NCBI GenBank assembly: GCA_032718865.1
Contig: JALUTQ010000001.1
Coordinates: 744,001 to 808,000 of the forward strand
Length of the DNA stretch: 64,000 nt
Source: Tilletia caries
Lineage: Eukaryota > Basidiomycota > Exobasidiomycetes > Tilletiales > Tilletiaceae
Direction: 5' to 3'
A program made the position numbers and the translations under genes. Below, in pieces: positions 54,010 through 64,000 of this stretch. The stretch's first letter is position 1, and each line of letters opens with the position of its first letter. Under the pieces are notes generated by a model. That model made no database searches. It worked only from the letters and a program-made list of their open reading frames with translations, and was not told the DNA's origin.

Positions 54010-57001
54010 CTACCCATTCTCTTCGAACTTCAGCATCCGGTTCCTCTCCAGCAACGTCGCCAACTTCGATGTCGACCGTGCCGCAGAAGACGTCCCAGCC
54101 CGACGGGTAGAAGGGTGTCCCAGCCCAGACTTCATAACCGCAGCAGCCCCGCTACTACTACTTCCAGCCGAGCCAGACTGACCACTGCCGCCACCCGCAC
54201 GCCGATTCTGATCCTGTTTGAAATTGACTGAGCTGTTCTTCTGTCTCCCACCGCCGCCGCCACCGGACCCGAGGAAGTTTTTCCGGTTGGCCGCTTTGCT
54301 CTCGAATTCGGCAGCGTTACGCTCCAGCTTGGCCTTCTCGGCCTCGTCCCGCTTTCGTGGATTGAGGAGGGCGTCCATGGCGTGCTGTTAGTCGAAAGAG
54401 GAGGGGGAAGTCAGTTTTGGTCGCTCCCACGCACGAACTCCAAGAGTCCCTTCCAACCTGATTCTCCCAGTTCAGTAACTCACCTTTTCATCGTCCTCCT
54501 CGCGCATGTTCAGAATCGGTCTACTCTGCATATAATTCTTGATCTGCACCACCCTCCCAAACCCATCTTCATCGTCGCTTCCAGAACCAATCTGAGTCGG
54601 GTCAGCCACCTCCCCAGCACCGTCGTCCTCGTCGTCAGGGACCTGCTGTCGCTTCCTGGCTCGAGCCCTGGCAACTATCTCGGATCGGACAGAAGACGCG
54701 GACACGATGCCGGGCTTTCCCCCCTCGTTGTCGCTGTCGACGATGTCTGAGTCGGATCCGGAGTCCATGGGTTCGAGGAAGTCAGCATCGTCGGCGACGT
54801 CGTTCCGGACGCCCTCCTTGTACACTTCCGCCAGCGCCGTGTTTTCTGCAAGAGGAAAAATTCACAACTTTCACAAGTCAGCATTCTTGAAACCCATGGG
54901 TGGTGGCATGCCCCGCCCGAACCCAAAACTCACGAATCTCATCCAGACCATCCTTCTCGCCAGCAACCTTACGCTTCTGCGGACCCTGCGTAATCCTCCT
55001 CCGATCCAGATCCTCCTGCGCATCATCATCCAACTCATTGTCCAGCCCATTCCCCGGCCTCGACTTGCGCAGCTGACCCTTTGTCGCTCGCATGTGCAGG
55101 TCCTCATCCGCCTTATCCTGCTCCGCCCGGTCCTGCTTAAACTTCTCCGCAACGAGCTGGTCCTTCTCCAGATGTTCCTCGTCTTGGACGTCGTCGACGA
55201 GTCCTTCGAGATCTTTGCCGTCGTCTTCCGCATCCTCATCTTCTTCGTCAGCCGCGTCTTCATCGTCACTAAAGACGCCCCCCAAGCCGCCCTTCCGGCT
55301 CTTCTTGCCCGGGATCCGCTCGTCATCTTCAGACTCCTCGGCTTCGCCAGCAATGTACGCGCTCTTCTTCGCCTTCGTCGGCTCCGTCTGTTGGTCGTCC
55401 TTGGCCGACTTTGGTCGCGGGACATCGAAGTAGTTGGACAGCGGTGGTTGAAAGTTAGGAACACGATTGTTTGCTCCGGCAGCAGTCATGAAATTGGTCC
55501 GTTGACTTTCTTCGGCCTCTTCATCGGTGAACTCGTCGTCTGCCTCGTCCGCCCGCGCCCACGCCTTGGTGGCCTTGCCCTTCTTGATAACATCAAGCTC
55601 GTCCCCTTCATCATCTGCATCGTCATCGGCGTCGTCGTCTTCTGGCGCGCGCACTGACATATCCGCATCCTCTTCCTCGTCATCGCTCGCGTCAACCAGT
55701 GGGATTTTGCGTTGACGAGGAGACGCCGCCTTCGTGACGTTGGCCTCTTCATCTTCATCCTCACTGTCCACGATGCGACTGATGCCTTTCCGAGGGCTTG
55801 GACTTGACGACGCGGGTTGTTCATCTTCGTCGTTGCTTTCCGGGACGGGGAATGCGATCTTGCGTTTGTGCCTGATTGGCTGACTGTCGGTGGTGGCCTC
55901 TGATGCCAGAGGAGTAAGAGGAGATGAAGAGGTGAGAGCTTCGATCTTCCTCTTCCGGGTCTGGGTTGTTGGTGGCGATGAACGAACGACGGGAGCGGCT
56001 GGCTCGTCCCGATCGGAATCTTCACTAAAGATGTCGTCGACGTTCTGCACTACGGCTGGACTAGGCATATGGTTTTGTTCTTGTTGTTGAAAATCAGGGT
56101 CGGGTTGGGAGAACTGAGTGAACAGCTGAGACTGTGTGTCGTCGAACAGGAACTGTGAAGGTTCTGTCTGAGTGAACATGCCATCCCGGTTGAGGTGCAT
56201 GACGCGCGGCTTATTGTCCGCTTGCGCGTTTGCCCGTTGTCGTTCGACCTGCAGAATGAGCTGTTGCTTCTCCATCGCGCGCAGTTCGGCATCGTCCATA
56301 GCGTCCGAGTTGTCTTGTTCCATGGAAGCTTCCGGTAAAGAAGGGAGCGCGTCGAACGAGTCTGGGCTGGCATTGCGTAATAAAGCCTGGGCCCGCCGAA
56401 GCTGATCGAATCCTTGATCGTCATTGACCCGAGTCTCGTCGCCGTCCTCCTCCAGCGTGCGCGGGACGTATGTGGAAGCGGGGTTGCCGAATATGTCAAT
56501 ATCCGCCTTGGTCCCGTGCTGCTGCGCGTCAAAAGGCTGTGTGTCTTCGAAGAAGGCGCCAAAGACGTCGGGCTGGGATTCCGAGGCGGGCGCCGCGTCG
56601 GAGTGCGCTTGCGTTTCTTGCTCTTGCTCCTCGATGTCGTTGAAGATGACAGACTTCTGCCGCATTGATGGTGCTTGACATGCTGGCGGCATGGAGGCAA
56701 AGTCGTCACTGGAATGGACAGGAGCATCGCTTGACTTGGGAAGCTCAACCTCGTCCTCTTCGTCGTGGACTTCGCGTACAGTGCCGCTCGATCGTGGCGC
56801 CTCGAGAATCTCCTCTTCCTCATCATCGCTGTTTTGATCCTCCTCGTTTCGTGTTGCCTTGCTTTGAGAGCTCGTTTGCTGTGTGTTGTTGGGGAGGGTT
56901 GCCTTCCTCTGTGAGCTGCCGTACGTGAAAGTGGACGGCGGCCTGCGATCGTCTGCGTCGAAGACATCGAGCTCGCTGTCGCTCTCACTGTCGGCCATCA
57001 T
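54010..57001 (-). CDS. MRC1: Mrc1/Claspin-like replication checkpoint mediator
   Basis: Three exons join in frame: 57001-54934, 54845-54484 and 54384-54010; 934 aa. Very acidic throughout, with SQ/TQ-containing segments (FTQTEPSQFLF, DDTQSQLFTQFSQPD). The Mrc1-like domain spans the end of exon 1: GGLGGVFSDDEDAADEEDED, EEHLEKDQLVAEKFKQDRAE, ADEDLHMRATKGQLRKSRPG and LDRRRITQGPQKRK. Exon 2 has SSVRSEIVARARARKRQQVP; exon 3 ends with a basic, Ser/Gly-rich tail. Mrc1 travels with the replisome and relays Mec1/ATR signals to Rad53/Cds1. The frame is open to an ATG at 57208, but MMADSESDSELD (57001) looks like the natural start and leaves a promoter for the divergent neighbour. Confidence 0.85.
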
Positions 57002-57313
57002 GTTGCTGAGATCTTGTCTTGTGGCACGGAGAGGTCGAGGTCGAGGTCGATGGTGGTGGGTAGTGAGAATGTTGCCAGCTCGCTCCTCTCTCATGATCAG
57101 CTTCGGGACGCGTCCAGATTTTGGCAGCGCGTCCATATTTTGGGATTTTGCTGCTGAGACGCGACGCGTCAAAAACACACGCGAAGTCTTTCGGCCGAGA
57201 GAATCCATCAGCTGTCTTCAGAAGGTCCGCCTTCCGTTGCCCGTGCCCACACGACCAGCATCAGCAAGGCACAGGGCGGCGACGATAGCACAAAGCGCTT
57301 TTCGGAGCTCAAG

Positions 57314-57825
57314 ATGCCACCCAAGGGCACGGGAAAGGGCGCGACACAATCGCTGCCCGAGCTCAGCGATGTGTTCCGATACCGATCCAAGTACAAGGAG
57401 CTTAAGCGCAAGATCAGAGAAATGGAAACGGTGAGTGTCGACGCATTCAATTGTCTGCGCGGACCGACAGTACATGCTGAAGAACTTTCCTTCCTGTCCT
57501 CCTATTTGACACCAGGACAATGAGCGACTGCATTTGAAGACGCTCCGGGTGAAGCGCAACATCCAAAGAATGCGGTTAGAAAGAGCGTGAGTGACAGGTC
57601 AACTCCCAGAGTACTTGTCCAGAACACATTGCTGAACTCCCGTTTCGCCCCTTCAGTATCTTATACGAGCGCTTGGAGAGTGATCTAGCTGCTCGTCAAG
57701 GTCAGGCCGCCTCCACCGGATCGCTCGGACTCTCTGTACAATCGGGACCAGCCAGCCACGGGCAACCAATGCCGCAAGACGTGAACATGACACACGCCGG
57801 CCCAAGCGACGGGCTTGCCAGCTAG
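57314..57825 (+). CDS. Small coiled-coil protein, INO80F/TFPT-like
   Basis: Three exons join in frame: 57314-57430, 57516-57586 and 57657-57825; 118 aa. The core reads YRSKYKELKRKIREMET, DNERLHLKTLRVKRNIQRMR and LERAILYERLESDLAAR, a compact basic coiled coil of the type found in the INO80 complex subunit F (TFPT) family. The N-terminus MPPKGTGKG is basic, the C-terminus disordered. Role in chromatin remodelling is inferred from resemblance only. Alternative: a DASH- or other small kinetochore-type coiled coil. Confidence 0.5.
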
Positions 57826-58471
57826 CTTAGCACGTCCGACGAGATCTCTATCCGCAAGCTTGGGACGCTGCTCTCAGAGCGTCACCCCCCGGCCGCATCT
57901 GCGCGTCTCTTCCAACCCACTCGCCTTTCACCCTTCTCGACTCTTTTCTCTCGTATGACTTGCGCTTGTACCCTTGTATCACCACCATCTCTGCATTCTC
58001 GAACCGTTTGACTGTCAGCATCCCTCTGTTCCATCGATTCCCTGTGCCGCGAGACGGCTGTCGCTTCATCTCATCATCCTGGCTCGTGCCCAAGCCTTTG
58101 TACCCCGATCCCGAGAAGAAACGAAGTGTCATACGATGAGCTCAATCAACTGCCACTCGACGAGCATCACTCTTACCCTCACGCACCGCTCACAACTCTC
58201 TGATTCTCAGCATCAGACTGGAGCGCCTTGTACGCGCGCGAGCCCGCTGCAGCTGCATTGTCCCCAGAACCTCGCAACTCTTCGCCGTCCCAGCAGGCCG
58301 AGAATCTTGTCACATCGTGCTAGCCACAAAGGGCGGAGCAAGACGCTCAATCTACGGGGCTACGGACTTCGACCATCCAACATTCCACCAGTACGTCAAC
58401 GCATCCGGTGCGCTCTCGACGCTCCTGACAGTCCATCGCGGGCACTCCGAAGGGGCCGCTCGCTCCCGGCC
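57826..58471. other. Intergenic region before SEC59
   Basis: Open on the plus strand for a long distance but without any conserved motif; treated as 5' leader of the dolichol kinase gene. Confidence 0.4.
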
Positions 58472-60923
58472 ATGTCGTCAGCCCGCCGCCGCCCTTCGTC
58501 CACGGAGCGCCAACAACAGCAACAACTCCAACAGCAACAGCTCAGGAAGCCGCGCAACTACCTCGAGGCAGGCCTGGTCTTTGGCTGCGCTGCCATCGTC
58601 ATCTGGCGCATAGCGAACCTCCCTGCACCCTTTGCAACCGCTCTAGCATTAGGTGAGTCTTCTGATGCATGCGCTCAGCGCGCCATACGTCTACTTGCTG
58701 ACTATTTTCTGCGCACCCCCAGAAACATGTCTGCCTGTAGCGCTGGCGCTTTTTCTCTTCTTTGTGAGAAGACCGGGAGAGATGGCCGTCATTTGGGCCA
58801 CCGATGCCCGCGCTTTCCGGTGAGCATTGCGCGGCAGACGCGTCCGATTTTCGCATGCATAAACGACGGGGCGGCTAAACATGATCTGGTTTACAGACCG
58901 TCCCTGGAAGACGGCGCAGTCTTTGGCCTACTCATGGGTCCCCTCGTCACTGCTGTCCTGCTTTTAATCGCAAGCGATCAAGTCTTGCCCAACTCTTTCC
59001 GATACCCAGGTGGCGAGCCCATCTACAACCCCGCTTTCCTTGTCGAGGGCCCTCCTCAGATCCTGAAGCATTCGAACCCATTGCCAAAGGGAACCTCGAC
59101 GCGAATACTCTCTAGATGCGGTCTGCTCAACATGCAGAATTTGATCTCGACCATCTTCTTCGCACACGTCGCAGCCGCCAGATATCTGCGCAAACCCGAT
59201 ACGCTACCAAGATCGACATCAGCAAAGGTACAGAGCTTTGCGCTTTTCGCTGTCTCTGTTGCCAGTCTGCTCTCTGGGCTACATATCGCAGCCCGTAATT
59301 ACAACTTCCCGATTTGGGCAGGTACGTCCCAGATAATGTGATGCCGATTGGAGCAAGTGCCTCCGGGACTGACCCTTCTTGCGCGTCCGGCAGAACTTGA
59401 GGACTGGGAGTTCATCGTCATTGCATGCATGTACCAGGTCGACCTGTTCATTGTGACAAGATTAGCGCGGAGAAACTTTACAATCGGCGAGCTCGGCATT
59501 GTGGCCCAACTTGGAGCCACGATCGCTCTGGAAACAGTGCACCTCACAGTCTCAAAAGTAAGTTGGTTTGTATCATTTGAGGATCGAATCCGGCAGCTCG
59601 TGCTGACAGGACGTCCTTCCCTCTCCCAGCTATGGCCTATGGCCACTCCGTTCGTGAAGTCATATCGGCACCCCACTCCACTAATTATTTTCCAACTCGC
59701 GCTCACGGCCGGCGCTTTTCTGGTCGGATTCCTGTTATCGCCCATCCTCTACCTCTCAAGACACCTCGCTCAAAAGCCAACACATAGGCTTCGCTGGCCT
59801 GAGAAGCGGGATCTGCACCGGAAACTCCTCTCCACCTCCTTCTACGTGCTCGCTGCCATCTACATCCTTGGCGTGCTGGGCATGTGGGTCCGGTGGCTCC
59901 TCGTCAAGCGGGATCCGTGGTTGTGGACTTTTGGATTCCTGTTCCAAGGAACCCATCCCTTCTCTCGATTCGCCTTGATCGCATACTGGACGTCCTTGAT
60001 CGGCGCCTCTGTCTTCAGCTGGCAGATCATCGTCAGCAGCATCAAGAGACCACCGCAGCCGATCAGCAATAGAACGACGGCGAGCTTGAGCAGGCCTGTC
60101 GCATATTCGACGATGGGTTCGGAAAGCAACCCCGCTCTGCGCAGCAAAACTGTGCACTTGAGCTTGAATGCTCGTCGTAAATTCTTCCACTTCCTTGCTG
60201 TCCTCCTTTTTCTGCCCGGGATCCTTTGGGACGTGAGTCAGCTAGTACATTAGCTCGTGCTTCTGCTTGCTCTGAGAACTCGCATACTGATATGATACTC
60301 ACCTTTGATCCGTCTTCTGCAGCCTGCCTTCATGCATCTTGCCTTCTCTCTTGCATTCTCTCTCTTCATCTTCATGGAATATGTCCGATACTTCGCCTTA
60401 CTTCCCTTCGGAGCATCTTTGCACATTTTCCTCGCCCAGTTCCTCGACTCAAAGGACGCCGGTCCTGTCATCCTCAGTCATTTCTACCTACTTGCCGGCT
60501 GTGCGGCTTCCCTCTGGCTTGAAGGACCTTCGGCCATCTACGACGTGATGGGTGTTCTCGTCCTGGGCATCGGGGATGCTCTGGCTTCGATTCTGGGTCG
60601 GAAGTATGGACGACACAAGTGGCCTGGCTCACCGAAGACATTGGAGGGCTCGGCTACCTTCGTTGGGAGTATCGTACTGTGCGGATGGGGTTTGCAAGCC
60701 GTAGGACTCATTCCACCTTTCAACGTGAGTTGCACCGGTCGTCCTCTGGCCTCGACCTCGGCGTCGGCTCACTGACTCCGATTCATTATTCCTGCGGTGA
60801 CAGCTTCTGCGATTTACCATCGCGTGCGTGGCGACGGGCTTGATGGAAGGCGCGTCTGAGCAAAATGACAACCTCATCTTGCCGCTCTTCGCGTTCGTCG
60901 TCATGTATATTGTACGCGTCTAA
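58472..60923 (+). CDS. SEC59: Dolichol kinase (Sec59 type)
   Basis: Seven exons join in frame: 58472-58652, 58723-58819, 58897-59321, 59394-59557, 59630-60232, 60323-60724 and 60804-60923; 663 aa. Many membrane spans along the length. The C-terminal CTP-binding signature is complete: SLNARRKFFHFLAVLLFLPG, VLVLGIGDALASILGRKYGR, WPGSPKTLEGSATFVGSI and the final TGLMEGASEQNDNLILPL. The enzyme phosphorylates dolichol with CTP in the ER, needed for N-glycosylation, O-mannosylation and GPI anchors. A Gln run from CAA/CAG codons follows the start. All intron boundaries (GTGAGT, GTACGT, GTAAGT donors) keep frame. Confidence 0.93.
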
Positions 60924-61643
60924 ACACGGCTAAAACATTCATCCGGTTGAAGATCACATCTCCGCCTCACCGCCTCACGGTTCCTCCTCGAAACCTCCCC
61001 GAAGGAGGAGTACATACAGCGATCTTCCCTTCATACACGGCTTTGCGAGATGCCTGACGGGCAAGCAGAGGCATCACTTGACACTTCTTCGGGTTGCGGC
61101 CACAGGCCAGCATTGAAGGGCTGAATCGACATATGAACAGAGCGACCCCCGGGCCCCGATTCTCCGACCAATAGTTCACTTCATCGTGTAGCACGGCACC
61201 GAGTGACAGCAGATGGTCAGACGCTTGTCGTTCCCACCTCCCGGCACGGTTCTCTTTCGAACCCTACGCCTATAGGTGGTGTTCACTGGTCAGAATGGCG
61301 TTCAATTTTGGCCTCAATTCACACTGCAAAATGTCAACGGCGTGAGGCAAATTGGCGTGAACTTGCGCGCGGGACTTCACGCCATCTATCAATTGAACGG
61401 GTTTGGCTTGAAATGAACGGATTGAGTGAGCGCAGTCAGAAATGAGACGCGACACGTCAGTCAGTATGGGTGTCACACGTCGTCTGGCTCTCGACATGAA
61501 ATGAGGTGAAAATTCTCCCTGGTTACCTGATCTGCTGATCACCCTGGACACATACTCGTACATATATCCTCTTCTCTCGCGAGCAGCAAGTCCCACATAT
61601 CCCTCGTACCTCGACGTCGAGCTTTGAGCGTTTAGCAGGCACA
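60924..61643. other. Region between SEC59 and the Harbinger transposase
   Basis: No gene. 61280-61450 holds repeated and inverted versions of gttcaatt / aattgaac and tgaac, which may be subterminal sequence of the Harbinger element; the exact left end was not found because the right end is outside the window. Confidence 0.4.
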
Positions 61644-63304
61644 ATGCCCAGAGACATCAGCGAGAAACATAGGTTAGTAGCGCAGTGCTCACAGAGCTGA
61701 GCAGCGAGCAGTTCTGGGTTGAATTAGACTCCCGTTTTGAACCGAGCAGGTGGCTGACGATGCTCAACAATTATACTGTTTTTTCTCTTCCCTGCCTGTT
61801 TTTTCTCTTCCCTGATCCAGACGCGCATCTCGCCGCAAGAAGCTCTTGGCTATCTTGATGGGTGTCACCGCAACTGTGGCAGCAATACATGCGCGCACCT
61901 ACGTTCTCAAGAAATCCAAAGTAGGGTCCAGGACTAGCGGCTTAAAGTTTCTACGGCAGTACGCCGGCAAGGATGCTCATCCTCAGACGTGTCAGGATTT
62001 CCTTGGCTTAAAGCCCAACTCTTTTCGACGTTTGCTCCAGGTTCTCAAGGACAAGGGCAAGCTCCGCGACGGCACTCGATCACGGGCTCTGTCTGCTGAA
62101 GAGAAGCTCGGTATCTTCTTGCACATGGCTCGCAGTGGATCAGCCTGTAGAATGACAGCCAGTATCTTCGGTAGAGGCTTAGGCACTGTTGCAAAGTAGG
62201 TACTCAATACTAACCACTAGGCACCAGCACTGTCTGGCCACCCTTGGCTGCTGCGCCGGTCAACGCAATTGGAAGGCTAATTATTATTTCCTTACCCCTG
62301 GTTTTCGTTTCTTTGCTGCTTCTTTAGGTGCTTCAAAGAAGTGGTGGCTGCGCTTACGAGCCGGGAAATATACACTATGTTTGTCAAGGCACCAGGCTCC
62401 GATGCGGAAGTACCCGAGCGACTGCGAGGCGACGATCGACTGCGGCACTTCAAGGCTGTTCTCGGGGCAGTAGATGGGGTGCATGTGGCTGCACATCCCT
62501 CGGCGGTCGACGCCACTCGGTTCCGCAACCGTAAGGCTGGTTTAACATTCAATGTGCTTGCCGCTTGCGGTTTCGATCTCAGCTTCCATTACATTCTCAC
62601 TGGATGGGAAGGCAGCGCCGCCGACAGTCACGTCTTCCACGCGGCACGCACGTCTACCTGGCTCATTCCGAAAGGTCGAACGTATCTCGCAGATGCTGGC
62701 TTTCCTCTCTGTGTCGAGCTCTTGACTCCGTATCGGAACACTCGGTACCACTTGAATGAGTGGGGAGATGGATCTGAAACGTAAGTATGACTGTACACAG
62801 TTCATGGGCATACATATCTGCCGTGGCTTAGTGTCTGTGCTTCTGTGACCGTGCATGCGATTAACGCCTCAGTTCTCGATTTGTTTCAGGGTCACAAACA
62901 AGGAAGAGCTCTATAACCGCCGACACTCCGGCCTCCGCAGCGTGATAGAGCGCGCCTTCGGCATCATGAAGGCACGGTTTAAAGTGCTTCGCACGGGGTC
63001 TCAGTTTGACCTCAAGGTCCAAGCAGCAGTTTTTCCGGCATTGGCAGTGGTACACAACATGCTCATCAGCGACGATCCCGACGACCCTTACCTTCTGGAC
63101 GATTTCGCTCTGGCGGAGATGGAGATGGACGGAACAACAGACAGCACTCTGAGAGCAGCAGCAGGCCGCATCAGTGATGCAGAGAGGAAGAGTGGGCAGG
63201 ATCAGAGAGACAAGATTGCTCGGAAAAATGTGGCGGTCTTTCAAGTAGAGGTGGTGATACGTAATAACATGCAGGCTGCAGCCATCATTCTCAGTGCATC
63301 TTGA
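61644..63304 (+). CDS. PIF/Harbinger transposase (DDE_Tnp_4, HARBI1-like)
   Basis: Four exons join in frame: 61644-61672, 61821-62195, 62328-62780 and 62890-63304; 423 aa. N-terminal helix-turn-helix-like part FLGLKPNSFRRLLQVLKDKG, then EKLGIFLHMARSGSACRMTA. The catalytic triad is present: Asp 184 in GAVDGVHVAA, Asp 257 in YLADAGFPL, Glu 306 in SVIERAFGIMKARFKVL, followed by AVVHNMLI. The block HSGLRSVIERAFG is diagnostic for the nuclease of Harbinger elements. No stop or frameshift is seen, so the copy may be active or recent. The first exon codes only ten residues; the ATG at 62341-side alternatives would lose the HTH. Confidence 0.92.
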
Positions 63305-63432
63305 AAGGGTTTAAAGTGAATCAGATTGTTTTAGAAGTCAAAAAGAGGCTACGGTCTACAGCTAAGCGCAAACAAGCAGAGCAAGAAAGATTGAGGGAAG
63401 CATGGATGGGTGGAGACAAAGGAACAGAAGCA

Positions 63433-64000
63433 TCACGTCGAGAAGATCTTCTTACGAAGCCAGTCCACGCGAAGATCAGCGTTGTCCGCCTTGGACATGG
63501 CCATGTAGGTGAAGGGGCCCCTCTTGTTGTCGTTGAAGTAGTCGATGATGTCGAGCTGTTCCATGGTCGTGAAGTGGGCCTTGTCGTTAAGGTTGAAGAA
63601 CTTAATTGCGTTCTGGAGTTCGTTATCCTCGGCACTAGCGCCCTCTGACTGCTTAAAGTTGTCGGCCAGATCTTGCATTACACCGTTGAGCTTAGTAAGC
63701 TCGCCGGCCTGCGTCTTTCGGACCCGCTTGGGCTTTCCCAGCCACTCTTCGTCATCAGCGCGACGCTTGCCTTGCTTCTTGTTCTATGGACAATATATCC
63801 AAGTTTACCGTAGAAAAGATGACTGTCAGCCAAGATCAGATTGTAATTCGTAGCGCGTAGCGACTAGCGCTTAGCGTATGCAGTGGACTAACCTTTCCCT
63901 CACCACCCGTCTGTCCGTCACTGTCCTCGTGCGTTCCTTCGACTTCCTCACCGTCGGAGGCCGGAGAATCAGAAGAATCCTCGTCGGTACCAGAATCCTC
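63433..64000 (-). CDS. Harbinger partner protein, probably Myb-like, 5' end outside the window
   Basis: Visible: an exon running from the window edge to 63893 (acidic: SGTDEDSSDSPASDGEEVEG) and a last exon 63783-63433, intron with GTTAGT and CCATAG. The last exon reads KRRADDEEWLGKPKRVRKTQ then LADNFKQSEGASAEDNELQN, AIKFFNLNDKAHFTTMEQLD and ends DWLRKKIFST. In PIF/Harbinger elements the second gene carries a Myb/SANT domain followed by such an acidic-basic helical tail and helps the transposase enter the nucleus and bind DNA. The Myb part would lie beyond the edge, so the assignment rests on position and tail type. Confidence 0.55.

Larger units (their letters stand above)
61280..64000. mobile_element. 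PIF/Harbinger DNA transposon, right end outside the window
   Basis: Two convergent genes in the layout typical of PIF/Harbinger: a DDE transposase (plus) and a second protein (minus) that in this superfamily is usually a Myb/SANT-like DNA binder. The left limit is approximate. Confidence 0.75.

Noticed and set aside
57002..57208. 69-residue N-terminal extension of MRC1
   Set aside because: It would use nearly the whole divergent promoter; composition is basic and unlike the acidic Mrc1 start. Kept only as an alternative start.
57974..59341. 455-codon plus-strand frame before and across SEC59 exons 1-3
   Set aside because: It is out of frame with dolichol kinase at its start and joins the kinase frame only by reading introns; the spliced model is better supported.
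61240..61280. ttcgaaccctacg as a tRNA T-arm
   Set aside because: No matching A box, anticodon arm or acceptor stem found around it on either strand.
63840..63880. tagcgcgtagcgactagcgc repeat in the Harbinger partner intron, considered as a TIR or CRISPR-like repeat
   Set aside because: Only three irregular short units without spacer regularity, inside an intron.
1..64000. Secondary-metabolite gene cluster
   Set aside because: No PKS, NRPS, terpene cyclase or P450 gene was seen; the acyltransferase and GH5 genes are primary lipid metabolism.

Overview
This window is nuclear DNA of a filamentous or dimorphic fungus, almost certainly a basidiomycete. The genes are GC-rich, their introns are short (about 50-110 nt, GTRNGT...YAG), their proteins carry long Ser/Ala/Gln-rich linkers, and the gene set is fungal: DUG2, MRC1, U1-70K, RPC34, SEC59, CCC1, a GH5 steryl-glucosidase and an MMT-type CDF transporter. 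I cannot place it below phylum level from sequence alone. No rRNA, convincing tRNA, CRISPR or bacterial-type feature was seen.

Layout. 1-10 kb is transposon- and minisatellite-rich. It holds a decayed DIRS-type (YVDD reverse transcriptase) retroelement on the minus strand, split by a hAT-derived element (1346-2617); a clean 793-bp hAT-like MITE with an exact 8-bp target duplication (3976-4768); a small AAA+ ATPase gene; a G-rich minisatellite; and a poorly resolved membrane-protein gene. 10.6-34.7 kb is a compact single-copy gene block: small secreted protein, eIF4E, CDF metal transporter, LEA-2-type membrane protein, GH5 steryl-glucosidase, glycerol-3-phosphate acyltransferase, DUG2, CCC1/VIT1 transporter and a GAR-domain Kar9-like protein. 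37.2-46.1 kb is a mosaic built from broken pieces of two genes lying 25-30 kb away in the same window (eIF4E and the CDF transporter), plus a private module called M here and an imperfect palindrome of about 0.85 kb. The last exon of a coiled-coil membrane protein gene (45658-48300) runs into this mosaic. 49.4-61 kb is again ordinary housekeeping: RPC34, U1-70K, MRC1, an INO80F-like protein and dolichol kinase. 61.6-64 kb holds a PIF/Harbinger transposon with an apparently intact DDE transposase and a convergent partner gene cut by the window end.

Gene relations. Two metal transporters (mitochondrial-type CDF, vacuolar-type CCC1) and two lipid enzymes (GPAT, steryl-glucosidase) lie in one 16-kb stretch, but there is no sign of a dedicated cluster. 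Divergent pairs probably share promoters (eIF4E/CDF, LEA-2/GH5, CCC1/Kar9-like, MRC1/INO80F-like). The most unusual region is the 37-46 kb mosaic. Both of its eIF4E pseudogenes keep the intron and share two frameshifts, so the copying was at DNA level and the latest round followed gene death.
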